Shown here in pieces: positions 8,761 through 16,561 of a DNA stretch of 64,000 nt. The stretch lies in the NCBI GenBank assembly GCA_900066355.1, contig FMEL01000009.1:84433-148432 (forward strand). Direction: 5' to 3'. Every line of letters begins with the position of its first letter. The stretch's first letter is position 1. Source of the DNA: an uncultured Ruminococcus sp. (GTDB lineage Bacteria > Bacillota > Clostridia > Lachnospirales > Lachnospiraceae). The translations under genes were made by a program, and so were the position numbers. The notes beneath the pieces were generated by a model, which was not told the DNA's origin, did not search any database, and saw nothing but the letters and a program-made list of their open reading frames with translations.

Positions 8761-9349
8761 GTTTCTTTTCCTTTCCTGAGTGATGAAAACGCGGACGTTC
8801 CAGATATCTGGTGATTTCTCCACTGTGAAGCAGCCGGTCATTTCCTTTATCTGTATGGCCAATCACTGCCGCATGGATTCCCCGTGCTTCAAGCTCACTC
8901 ACCAGGGCATCCCCCTGTCCGGTGCCTAAAAGTACCGTTCCTTCTGACTCCAGTTTATACGGATTCACATCCAGTCGTTCGCAGACTTCAATCGTCTCCT
9001 GACGTATCGGAATTCTCCGAAGATCTACATCCAAACCGACTCCCGATGCCTCTGCCATCTTCCAGAGACCACTTAAGATTCCGCCTTCTTCTGTAAAATA
9101 CAATGCAGAAATCCTCTTGTCCATCCAGAAGTCATCTTCTCTGGAAACTTTACATTTCTGCAAAGTATCTTCGCTCATATAAAGAAAACTCTCCGAAAAA
9201 TATTTACGCAATTTTTCTTTTTCCCGGCTGATCAGTACCAGAGTACCGGATATTCCGATTTCTCCCGCTACTACCAGATCTTCTCCCGGGTTCAGTCTCC
9301 CCGTGATTTCTGCCTGCAGTGCCTCCAGTGCCTGCTGTCCTAATTTCAT
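8747..9349 (-). CDS. AIR-synthase-like (PurM/HypE C-domain) protein
   Basis: 200 residues resembling the C-terminal half of the PurM/HypE/SelD superfamily. It opens with LNPGEDLVVAGEIGISGTLVL; later come EGGILSGLWKMAEASGVGLDVDL and VCERLDVNPYKLESEGTVLL, the glycine-rich strand order of the AIRS_C domain, then GIHAAVIGHT near the end. The N-terminal ATP-binding half of a full PurM or HypE is absent, so it may bind a ligand or work with another subunit. In related genomes such proteins are often labelled hydrogenase maturation factor; I see no hydrogenase genes here, so the function is open. Confidence 0.75.
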   Translation of the reverse strand: MKLGQQALEALQAEITGRLNPGEDLVVAGEIGISGTLVLISREKEKLRKYFSESFLYMSEDTLQKCKVSREDDFWMDKRISALYFTEEGGILSGLWKMAEASGVGLDVDLRRIPIRQETIEVCERLDVNPYKLESEGTVLLGTGQGDALVSELEARGIHAAVIGHTDKGNDRLLHSGEITRYLERPRFHHSGKEKKHGKA

Positions 9350-9392
9350 AATCTTCCTCCGGTATTTCTTATTTCGTCATTCTGCTCTGTGA

Positions 9393-9497
9393 TCACAGCA
9401 GAATAGAAAGAATACTCGGAACTACCATTGCAAGGACAAGGATCACTGCGATCACTGCTGTGATGATTTTTCTTTTTTTTGGATCAAACATTCCCAT
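9393..9497 (-). CDS. 34-residue single-pass membrane protein
   Basis: A short frame with a strong ribosome-binding site (GAGGTGACAG) 6 bases before the ATG. It encodes an N-terminal cytoplasmic part MGMFDPKKRK and one hydrophobic helix of about 22 residues (IITAVIAVILVLAMVV onward), then stops. The positive charges before the helix predict an inside N-terminus. Gap sizes on both sides fit an operon member between the radical SAM gene and the AIR-synthase-like gene. Size and layout recall Prli42-type stressosome anchors, but I cannot claim homology. Confidence 0.6.
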   Translation of the reverse strand: MGMFDPKKRKIITAVIAVILVLAMVVPSILSILL

Positions 9498-9552
9498 TTT
9501 ATCTGTCACCTCGTGTCATTTATCACATTATTAAATAATTTTGCCTTGATAA

Positions 9553-11205
9553 CTACGCTGTTAATTGAATCGTTTCTGTGTACGCATTATTGGACAGCGG
9601 ATCGCGTCTTTCATAATCAAACAGAACTGCTCTGCCGTCCTCAAATACTTCTATATGCGCCGTTTTGGGGATATGATTTGCTTTTCTGTAATCCCATATA
9701 GCTGTCTCATATACTTTCTGATCCGGCGCAAACGACGGACGTTTTTTCAGTTTCTCTCTGAGATACAGATCGTACAGCATCTTCTGTGACGCTTTCTCAA
9801 CTGAAACATCTGTTTCTTCCTGCAAATACTCGAGCAGAATCTCATAACGTCTCATTCTGGAGTGAGAAATTTCACTGTAACCTTTCTTTTCATAAAAAGC
9901 ACCCAGACTCTCATAAAAAGTAAATGCATCTTTTGCCAACGGAACCAGATATTCCAGTGTATGCTGAAACTGACCACTATTATAATACACTTCCACCATA
10001 CTTTCCACTGCTTTTAATTTCAATACATCTCCGTACGGCAGCCAATTTGTAGACAGCACTTCATATGGTTCTTTTTCTTTGTGAACGATTCCATATTTTT
10101 CCGCTTCTCCTTGCATCAGGGAACCTTTCAGAACTTTCAGGAAGCCCAGCTGCAGCTGATCCGGTTTCATCTGGTACACGTCATTGAAAGAGCGGTGAAA
10201 CGTATCATAATCCTCGTACGGAAGACCCGCGATCAGGTCAAGATGCTGATGAATATTTCGAAAGCTGTGCACACGGTCAACACATCTTTTCAGCTTGTCA
10301 AGGTCCATATGACGATGAATCGCACGAATCGTCTCCGGATTGGTTGACTGCACACCAATTTCAAGCTGGATCAGTCCCGGACGCATTTTTGCCATCAGAT
10401 CCATTTCCTCATCACGAAGAAGATCTGCTGAAACTTCAAAGTGAAAATTCGTCACACCATTGTCATGTTCTAGAATATATTTCCAGATAGCCATGGCATG
10501 TTCGTGTTTGCAGTTAAATGTACGGTCTACAAATTTCACCTGTGGAACTTTGTGATCCAGAAAAAACTGCAGTTCTTTTTTTACCAGTTCCAGATCACGG
10601 AATCTGAGTTTTTTATCTATAGAAGACAGGCAGTAACTACAAGAAAACGGGCAGCCTCTGCTGCTCTCATAATAAATGATACGATTCTCAAACTCCTCAA
10701 GATGCTGGTAAACAAATGGGATCTCACTTAAATTCATCAGCTCCCGCCATCCATTATGCCGTATTTCTTCACCATCACGATAGGCAATTCCTCTGATTTC
10801 TCCAAGACTTCCCTTCCCGTCTATGTAATATTCGAGAAGATCGTGGAATGTCTTTTCTCCTTCGCCCACCAATACTCCTGTCATTTCCGGCATTTCTGTC
10901 AGAAATTTTTCCGCATCATAAGAAACCTCCGGTCCACCGGCCCAGAAAGCGGTTTCCGGAAGAATTTTGGCCAAATCACGAATCAGTTCCCGTACAAATG
11001 AAATATTCCAGATATAACAGGAGAAGCAGACAACGTCTGCTCCACTGCCATAAATATCTTTAAGTATCTCATCCTTTGGCTGATTGATCGTGTATTCCCG
11101 AAGAAGTACTTCCTTATCATAATCCGAGGAATATGCTTTCAGATCATAAACAGCCAGATTTGAATGAATATATTTTGCATTGCATGCTGCAAGTAAGATT
11201 TTCAT
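9553..11205 (-). CDS. B12-binding-domain radical SAM protein (DUF4080 type)
   Basis: 550 residues. The N-terminal domain (1-140) has the Rossmann-like layout of cobalamin-binding radical SAM enzymes (KILLAACNAKYIHSNLAVYDL; GADVVCFSCYIWN; FWAGGPEVSYD). The radical SAM cluster motif is C185-x3-C189-x2-C192 (CPFSCSYC) followed by the barrel, and a C-terminal segment of about 150 residues matches the DUF4080 layout. The substrate is unknown. It follows trxA by 24 bases on the same strand, so thioredoxin may share the transcript. The classical DxHxxG B12 motif is not evident, so cobalamin binding is uncertain. Confidence 0.88.
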   Translation of the reverse strand: MKILLAACNAKYIHSNLAVYDLKAYSSDYDKEVLLREYTINQPKDEILKDIYGSGADVVCFSCYIWNISFVRELIRDLAKILPETAFWAGGPEVSYDAEKFLTEMPEMTGVLVGEGEKTFHDLLEYYIDGKGSLGEIRGIAYRDGEEIRHNGWRELMNLSEIPFVYQHLEEFENRIIYYESSRGCPFSCSYCLSSIDKKLRFRDLELVKKELQFFLDHKVPQVKFVDRTFNCKHEHAMAIWKYILEHDNGVTNFHFEVSADLLRDEEMDLMAKMRPGLIQLEIGVQSTNPETIRAIHRHMDLDKLKRCVDRVHSFRNIHQHLDLIAGLPYEDYDTFHRSFNDVYQMKPDQLQLGFLKVLKGSLMQGEAEKYGIVHKEKEPYEVLSTNWLPYGDVLKLKAVESMVEVYYNSGQFQHTLEYLVPLAKDAFTFYESLGAFYEKKGYSEISHSRMRRYEILLEYLQEETDVSVEKASQKMLYDLYLREKLKKRPSFAPDQKVYETAIWDYRKANHIPKTAHIEVFEDGRAVLFDYERRDPLSNNAYTETIQLTA

Positions 11206-11229
11206 GAATGTCCCAAATCCTTCCCGCTA

Positions 11230-11532
11230 TTATTCATCCAGAAGTTTTTTGATATCTTCTTTTGCAGTCAGACCTACCAGACGATGTGCTTCTTTGCCGT
11301 CTTTAAAAATCAGAAGTGTCGGAATACTGACAACCCTGAACTGCTGCGCAAGTCCCATTTCCTGATCTACATCGATTTTACCGACGTTATAACCTTCCTC
11401 TGCAAGTTCTTCTACGATTGGACCCTGACGCATACATGGTCCGCACCATGTTGCCCAGAAATCAATCAAAATTGGTTTTTCTGATTTTAAAACTTCTTCT
11501 TCAAAATTCTGTGAAGTAATTGTTTTTGCCAT
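11230..11532 (-). CDS. trxA: thioredoxin
   Basis: 100 residues with the canonical active site WCGPC (C30, C33), the strand before it (PILIDFWAT), the cis-proline loop VSIPTLL and the terminal helix. The start has GGGAG 9 bases upstream. It keeps cytosolic protein thiols reduced. It lies 69 bases downstream of the thioredoxin-reductase-like gene on the same strand, the usual trxB-trxA pairing. Confidence 0.96.
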   Translation of the reverse strand: MAKTITSQNFEEEVLKSEKPILIDFWATWCGPCMRQGPIVEELAEEGYNVGKIDVDQEMGLAQQFRVVSIPTLLIFKDGKEAHRLVGLTAKEDIKKLLDE

Positions 11533-11601
11533 AATTGTTCTCCCTTTCTATATACTGTGATTTAGTATCTGCGTTTTCAGTAATATTATCGATTCTGTAG
11601 A

Positions 11602-12498
11602 TTATTTTTTATGCCGGACATATTTACCGGCATTGATTCCTGCCATGCTGCCTTCATAAACCGCTTTCGATACCTGAAGCAATCCTCCGGTACAGTCTCC
11701 TGCCGCAAAAAGTCCCGGAATCGTTGTCTCCATCTCTGAATTGACTTTAATATTTCCTTTATCGGTCAGCTCAGCACCCATCTGACGTGCGATTTCCGCA
11801 CTGCCGGCTGTTCCGAGCGCTACAAAAATACCGTCCGCCGGATAAAAGGACGCTTCTGCTGCTCCGTCTTCCTGTGCATGGATATCATTTTCCATTCGAA
11901 GGCCTGAAACAAGATCTTCCCCCTCGATTGCCTGAATCTTCATGGTATTGACTGCGATCGGATGTTCTCTGGAAAACTCCGGTTCCTTTCCATCTGTATA
12001 AATGGTTACAGAAGGGGTTACATTTCGAAGTTCTTCTGCTTCATGAAGGGCAAAATCACTGTTTCCGAGAACTGCCACTTCACGGTTTCTGTAAAAGAAC
12101 GCATCACAGACTGCGCAATAGCTGACACCTTTTCCCTCAAACTCACGTATTCCGGGAATCGATGGTGCAGCCCGTCTGCTTCCTGTTGCAAGGATCACAC
12201 TGACTGTATCAAAATCTCCTGCCGTTGTCTGTACTGTAAATGTGTCAAAACCTTTGATTCCAAGCACCTGTGCTTCAATGATCCGCACGCCCAGAGCCTT
12301 TGCCTGTACAAGTCCACGCTCATAAAGCTCTTCACCGGATATCGGTTCTTCCAGTCCATAATAGTTTTCGATTTTTTCTGCTTTTGCCAGTGCTCCGATT
12401 CCATTGTTGATCACTATTGGATTCAGATTACTTCTGGCAGTATATAACGCTGCGGAAATCCCCGCCGGGCCCGCACCGATGATGATTACATCTTCCAT
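11602..12498 (-). CDS. trxB: thioredoxin reductase-like flavoprotein
   Basis: 298 residues. The FAD-binding start is IIIGAGPAGISAALYTAR, the redox pair is C128/C131 (CAVC), and the C-terminal FAD motif is GLFAAGDCTGG. The segment that binds NADPH in classical TrxB departs from the norm: the GGGDSA-type loop reads LGNSDFA and the HRR phosphate-binding arginines are replaced by IYTDG. This resembles pyridine-nucleotide-independent thioredoxin reductases known from clostridia (ferredoxin-linked FFTR). The electron donor is therefore uncertain; ferredoxin is an inference. Its neighbour trxA is the likely substrate. Confidence 0.88.
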   Translation of the reverse strand: MEDVIIIGAGPAGISAALYTARSNLNPIVINNGIGALAKAEKIENYYGLEEPISGEELYERGLVQAKALGVRIIEAQVLGIKGFDTFTVQTTAGDFDTVSVILATGSRRAAPSIPGIREFEGKGVSYCAVCDAFFYRNREVAVLGNSDFALHEAEELRNVTPSVTIYTDGKEPEFSREHPIAVNTMKIQAIEGEDLVSGLRMENDIHAQEDGAAEASFYPADGIFVALGTAGSAEIARQMGAELTDKGNIKVNSEMETTIPGLFAAGDCTGGLLQVSKAVYEGSMAGINAGKYVRHKK

Positions 12499-12766
12499 CT
12501 TATCACCTGCGTTTCTGATTTATATTTCATTGCTTTATAATATACACTATTTTGTAAAAAATTTCAGCATTTATTCCTGTTTCTGCTCTTTTATTATACG
12601 AGAGATTTCTGATTATCTCAATAGAATTTGTCTTATTTAACTTTTTAAAAACATGTTTTTTTCATTTTTCTTAATTTTTTCACTGGTTTTTCTGTAATTT
12701 CTGTTACATTTGTGATATATTTTTATTGTATTATGCCTGATTCTGAATAAGGAGTATTACTACATT
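12499..12766. other. AT-rich divergent intergenic region
   Basis: 268 bases between trxB (leftward) and the alcohol dehydrogenase (rightward). It must hold both promoters. I see TATAAA/TATTAT-like -10 candidates on both strands but no pair with a convincing -35, and no Rex-like operator that I could defend. Confidence 0.4.
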
Positions 12767-13951
12767 ATGAGAAGTTTTGAATATTACACACCGACTAAGG
12801 TGATTTTTGGAAAAGATACACATTTAAAAATAGGAGAAATCCTGAAAGATTATAACTGTCACAAAATACTGATCCATTACGGCGGCAAAAGTGCTGTAAA
12901 ATCCGGTCTGATCGATGATATCAAAAAATGTCTCACAGATGCCGGATTTGATTTTGTTACTCTGGGCGGAGTTGTTCCAAATCCACGTCTTTCCAAAGTA
13001 CGGGAAGGTATTTTGCTTTGCCGGAAGGAAAACATAGATTTTATCCTCGCTGTCGGTGGCGGAAGTGTTATTGATTCTGCAAAAGCAATCGGCTATGGTG
13101 TCGCAAACCCATGGACAGATGTCTGGAACTTTTTCTTAAAGACCGAAATTCCGACTGCCTGCATTCCAATCGGTGCGATTCCTACAATTGCTGCCTCCGG
13201 AAGTGAAATGAGCGGTTCCTGTGTCATCACAAATGAAGACGGATGGCTGAAACGCGGAAGCACCCGCAGCGACCTCTGTCGTCCGAAATTTACACTGATG
13301 AACCCACGTCTTACTTATACATTACCGGAATATCAGACAGAAAGCGGCTGTGTGGACATTCTCATGCATACAATGGAACGCTATTTTGTCAATATCGAAA
13401 CCATGGAGATCACTGACAGCATCAGCGAATCTCTGATGCAGACTGTCATCTATAATGCACGTATCCTGCTGAATGAGCCTGGTAACTATAATGCAAGAGC
13501 CGAAATCATGTGGGCAGGAAGTCTTTCTCACAATGGACTGACCGGATGTGGTACCGGCGGCGGTGACTGGGCCTGTCATCAGCTGGAACACGAACTTGGC
13601 GGTATGTTTGATGTAACACACGGTGCCGGACTTTCCGCAATCTGGGGAAGCTGGGCACGTTATGTATATGATGCCAACCCGGAACGTTTTGCACAGTTTG
13701 CAACCAACATTTTTGATATTCCCTGCTTTGCAGATTACGAAAGCACCGCACTTGCCGGAATTGAAGCCATGGAAGATTTCTTCCGTTCCATTCACATGCC
13801 GACAAATCTTCGTGAACTTGGTCTGGATCTCACAGATGAGCAGATTCATGAGCTGGCTTTCAAATGCAGCTTCGAAGATACCCGTACAATCGGTGTATTC
13901 AAACAGCTTAACATGAAAGATATGGAAAAAATCTATATGATGGCACGATAA
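12767..13951 (+). CDS. iron-containing alcohol dehydrogenase (butanol dehydrogenase type)
   Basis: 394 residues of the group III (Fe-dependent) alcohol dehydrogenase family, closest in layout to BdhA/YqhD: N-terminal YTPTKVIFGKD, the nucleotide loop GGGSVIDSAKAIG, the segment ESGCVDILMHTMERYF supplying metal ligands, and HQLEHELGGMFDVTHGAGL with the histidine ligands. It reduces aldehydes to alcohols with NAD(P)H, the last step of ethanol or butanol formation. AAGGAG lies 12 bases before the ATG. Single-gene unit ended by a strong terminator. Confidence 0.95.
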   Translation: MRSFEYYTPTKVIFGKDTHLKIGEILKDYNCHKILIHYGGKSAVKSGLIDDIKKCLTDAGFDFVTLGGVVPNPRLSKVREGILLCRKENIDFILAVGGGSVIDSAKAIGYGVANPWTDVWNFFLKTEIPTACIPIGAIPTIAASGSEMSGSCVITNEDGWLKRGSTRSDLCRPKFTLMNPRLTYTLPEYQTESGCVDILMHTMERYFVNIETMEITDSISESLMQTVIYNARILLNEPGNYNARAEIMWAGSLSHNGLTGCGTGGGDWACHQLEHELGGMFDVTHGAGLSAIWGSWARYVYDANPERFAQFATNIFDIPCFADYESTALAGIEAMEDFFRSIHMPTNLRELGLDLTDEQIHELAFKCSFEDTRTIGVFKQLNMKDMEKIYMMAR

Positions 13952-13977
13952 AAGAACATTTCAGGAAACAAATTTTA

Positions 13978-14010
13978 AGGCAGGAGCTCATCTTCGAGTT
14001 CCTGCCTTTC
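13978..14010 (+). terminator. terminator after alcohol dehydrogenase
   Basis: Arms AGGCAGGA-GCTC and GAGT-TCCTGCCT with a short loop, followed by TTTCT. It lies between two convergent genes. Confidence 0.75.
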
Positions 14011-14045
14011 TCTGTGATAAACACTTTTCTGTAAAATGTTTCTCC

Positions 14046-15116
14046 TTATTTCAAAAGATAAACTTCCGTATCATAAGTACCTTTTGCTTCTCCTTCTGCG
14101 TGAGTGGCAACATAAATATCAATGCGTTTGTTCTTAATTGCGCCACCACAGTCTTCTGCCACATATACCTGCCCGTTGATTACAACTTTACTTCCGTAAG
14201 GAATAACAGAGGGATCCACTGCAATCGTATGGTTCGTCGTTGCTGTCACACCGGTTGATGTAATACCGTTTGCATACGGTCCGCAACAGATGCTGCATGG
14301 GCAATAATGGGTGATTTTAAAAACCCCCAGATCCACAAGATTTGCATCAGAAGACGCTGCTACCGGCGTGCCAACCTGAACTCCATTCTCTTCTGTGACT
14401 TTCTGCTCATCTTCTTCCAGTGCATCGGCAAATACGCCCTTGCCCGTACTTTCATGAAGTGTTCCTGCATCTTTATCCTTATCAATCGTATCTTCTTCTG
14501 TCTCAGCGGTCTCCGGAAGATTCAGACAGCTTGTAGGAATATATCCCACCGCATCTGTCCCGTCTGCATTCTGATATTCAATCTTGCTCCAGACCTTATT
14601 TACCGTTCCCGTCTGTTTTACCTGATCAAGTTCAAGAACTTCTCCGATTTCCTCTCCATCTTTCCTTCCGGGATAGTCCAGCACTGTGGCATCACTCTTG
14701 ACCTCCACTTCTTCATTTGCCGGTTCAATCTGGTCGGTATCGCTCAACATCTGATTCTGAATGTAGCCAATTATCTGATTTCCGTCCACCTCACAGGAAA
14801 CTTTACTCCATCCATTGTCACAGACCGCACTGCGGCTGAGTTCGTCTCCCAGTGAGACATCAGCAAGTTTCTCTGTATCTTCACCCGGTTTTGAATAAAT
14901 CCCGGCATCCTTTGCTGTCACATATAAAGTATCCTGAACGGCAGCAACCGTCACCGCATTGCCGTCGCCATCTTCTGTCTGAAATGTCTGTATTGTTTTG
15001 TTATCTTCTTTATCTGCTTTCGTCACTGCCTGATAATCCTGTACCGCACCATAAACTGATGCTGTCTGACAGATCAGGACAGTCCCAACTAAAATCGCAC
15101 ATGCTTTTTTCTTCAC
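14046..15116 (-). CDS. secreted SH3-like and 3D-domain cell-wall protein
   Basis: About 356 residues. A signal peptide (KKKACAILVGTVLICQTASVYG), two SH3-like wall-binding regions at about 65-130 and 145-195, an acidic linker, and a C-terminal 3D domain at about 268-359 (THYCPCSICCGPYANG, then VDPSVIPYGSKV, YVAEDCGGAIKNKRIDIY) with the three conserved aspartates. The 3D fold is shared with lytic transglycosylases MltA, Rpf-like proteins and YuiC, so peptidoglycan cleavage is likely. The start is read as GTG at 15116: GAGGTG lies 6 bases upstream, whereas the frame's first GTG at 15125 lies inside that ribosome-binding site. Divergent from a lysozyme-like gene. Confidence 0.88.
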   Translation of the reverse strand: MKKKACAILVGTVLICQTASVYGAVQDYQAVTKADKEDNKTIQTFQTEDGDGNAVTVAAVQDTLYVTAKDAGIYSKPGEDTEKLADVSLGDELSRSAVCDNGWSKVSCEVDGNQIIGYIQNQMLSDTDQIEPANEEVEVKSDATVLDYPGRKDGEEIGEVLELDQVKQTGTVNKVWSKIEYQNADGTDAVGYIPTSCLNLPETAETEEDTIDKDKDAGTLHESTGKGVFADALEEDEQKVTEENGVQVGTPVAASSDANLVDLGVFKITHYCPCSICCGPYANGITSTGVTATTNHTIAVDPSVIPYGSKVVINGQVYVAEDCGGAIKNKRIDIYVATHAEGEAKGTYDTEVYLLK

Positions 15117-15170
15117 ATGTTTCACCTCGTTTCCATAGACTTGCTTTCCCTGCCTCTTATACTCGGGCTT

Positions 15171-15199
15171 ATTTTAGCACAAGAAATCCGTCATTTCAA
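15171..15199 (-). promoter_or_regulatory. promoter of the 3D-domain gene
   Basis: Minus-strand -35 TTGAAA (15194-15199), 17-base spacer, -10 TAAAAT (15171-15176) preceded by TGC (extended -10). Confidence 0.6.
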
Positions 15200-15250
15200 A
15201 TTTACACAGTTTTTTCACGAAATTTTAAGAAAATCCTTAGAATTCTTTTC

Positions 15251-15279
15251 TTTTCAAATGACCAACAGTAAGCTACAAT
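15251..15279 (+). promoter_or_regulatory. promoter placing the start at the lysozyme ATG
   Basis: -10 TACAAT at 15274-15279 with a weak -35 TTTTCA at 15251-15256, 17-base spacer. Only six bases separate the -10 from the ATG at 15286, so RNA would begin at or beside the start codon. Confidence 0.5.
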
Positions 15280-15285
15280 AGAAAT

Positions 15286-15957
15286 ATGAAAACACAAAAG
15301 CAAAACACAAACCTTACGAAAAAACAACGGCTTAAGAACCGAAAAAAACAGGTACGGATCCAGAAACTGATTCTGGCATCTGTATGTATCCTTCTTCTTG
15401 GCATTGCAGTTCTCCGTCCTGTTTATAACCATAAACAAAAAAACTATACGATCAACTCCACCTGTGAGGGCTACCGCAGCAAAGTTGAAACAGAAGCTGC
15501 GAATTATGATATGTCAGATTATGTTGATCTGATTCTTGCACTCATGATGCAGGAAAGTTCCGGACAGGGTACAGATGTTATGCAGTCTTCGGAAGGTGCC
15601 TACAACACCAAATACCCACAGTCGCCTAATGGAATCACCGATATAGACTACTCCATTTCCTGCGGCATTCAGGAGCTGAAATATGCCCTTAATAAAGCCG
15701 GGGTCACAGGTCCTGATGATCTGGATCATATCCGACTTGCACTTCAGGGGTACAATTTCGGTGCAGATGTATACTTCAATTATCTCGAAAAAAACGGAAT
15801 CACCTCCTGGTCTGTCGAAAGTTCCGAAGCTTTCGCCAAAATCGCCAGCGGCGAGACTGCACGTTCCGAAGAAAATCCACTGTATACCACCGCCGGACCG
15901 TGGGACTACGGAGACCAACATTATCCCGAACACGTATTACGCTATTATCATATTTAG
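15286..15957 (+). CDS. membrane-anchored lysozyme-like (CwlT N-domain type) hydrolase
   Basis: 223 residues. A basic N-terminus (lysine-rich, 1-27), one membrane segment (LILASVCILLLGIAVL) and an outside lysozyme-like domain: LILALMMQESSGQGTDVMQSSEG carries the catalytic glutamate in MQES, then SISCGIQELK and LALQGYNFGADVYFNY. This matches the bacterial lysozyme-like family of CwlT muramidases; no peptidase domain follows. It probably cleaves glycan strands at the membrane surface. No ribosome-binding site precedes the ATG; the -10 box is only six bases away, so the mRNA may be leaderless. There is no alternative early methionine. Confidence 0.86.
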   Translation: MKTQKQNTNLTKKQRLKNRKKQVRIQKLILASVCILLLGIAVLRPVYNHKQKNYTINSTCEGYRSKVETEAANYDMSDYVDLILALMMQESSGQGTDVMQSSEGAYNTKYPQSPNGITDIDYSISCGIQELKYALNKAGVTGPDDLDHIRLALQGYNFGADVYFNYLEKNGITSWSVESSEAFAKIASGETARSEENPLYTTAGPWDYGDQHYPEHVLRYYHI

Positions 15958-16017
15958 TCCCTTTTTCATGCCAGAATTATATTTTTATAAATTTTTCAAA
16001 TTTTTTCAAAAAAACAT

Positions 16018-16046
16018 TTGACAAGTACAATTATATCTGGTATTAT
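16018..16046 (+). promoter_or_regulatory. promoter of tRNA-Gly
   Basis: TTGACA (16018-16023), 17-base spacer, TATTAT (16041-16046): near-consensus, 40 bases before the tRNA. Confidence 0.8.
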
Positions 16047-16085
16047 ATGTCTTGTCGATGAGGGACATGCCTCAGCAAGACACAT

Positions 16086-16158
16086 GCGATAGTGGCGTAG
16101 TTGGTAACGCGCGACCTTGCCAAGGTCGAGACCGCGGGTTCGAGCCCCGTCTATCGCT
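16086..16158 (+). tRNA. tRNA-Gly (GCC)
   Basis: 73 bases with acceptor stem GCGATAG/CTATCGC, anticodon loop TTGCCAA (anticodon GCC), T arm with GGTTCGAGCC and discriminator T. No encoded CCA. Identical to the copy at 49292-49364. Confidence 0.97.
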
Positions 16159-16169
16159 CTTTTTATTTC

Positions 16170-16200
16170 AAGACCAGAATGAATTTTCTGGTCTTTTTAT
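16170..16200 (+). terminator. terminator of tRNA-Gly
   Basis: Arms AAGACCAGAA and TTCTGGTCTT (6-base loop) followed by TTTAT. Confidence 0.85.
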
Positions 16201-16329
16201 TATCTAAAAATCCCTCTATTTCTTTACTGCTCTACTTTTCATCAGACAATCTTCTATATATTTAACTTTATATTATCTTCTCCAGTATCTTCTGGCAGCT
16301 TTACTCACCTACCCCACTCCTATATGCAG

Positions 16330-16540
16330 ACCACCCGGTCATTTATGTATCTCGTTGAAAACCTCTGCAGAAAGTTCCAGATTTCTTAGTTGTATCCAGC
16401 CTGTGTTATTCCCCCAACAATACACTGTCCGAACCTGTGAGTTTGTATTGTTGGGGGAATGCCCTTAACAGGATTGATACATCTTAGAAATCTGCACTTT
16501 CGAAGCCGTTTTCATACAGATACATAAATGACCGGGTGGT
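16330..16540. repeat. 211-bp long imperfect inverted repeat
   Basis: Arms of 95 and 97 bases (16330-16424 and 16444-16540) fold onto each other around a 19-base loop. The outer 23 bases pair perfectly (from ACCACCCGGTCATTTATG) and so do 17 of the innermost 18 (ATTCCCCCAACAATACA); the middle is mismatched. There is no T run, no coding frame and no clear target-site duplication. It sits in the non-coding space between the tRNA-Gly terminator and the 3' end of the AICAR formyltransferase gene. It could be a MITE-like insertion or a structured RNA; the sequence does not decide. Confidence 0.85.
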
Positions 16541-16561
16541 CGTAATATAAATATTTTTTCT

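Noticed and set aside
16330..16540. Long hairpin read as the terminator of the AICAR formyltransferase gene
   Set aside because: No T run on the minus strand and far too long; kept as a separate repeat.
16330..16540. Retron or group II intron RNA
   Set aside because: No reverse transcriptase and none of the catalytic RNA motifs nearby.
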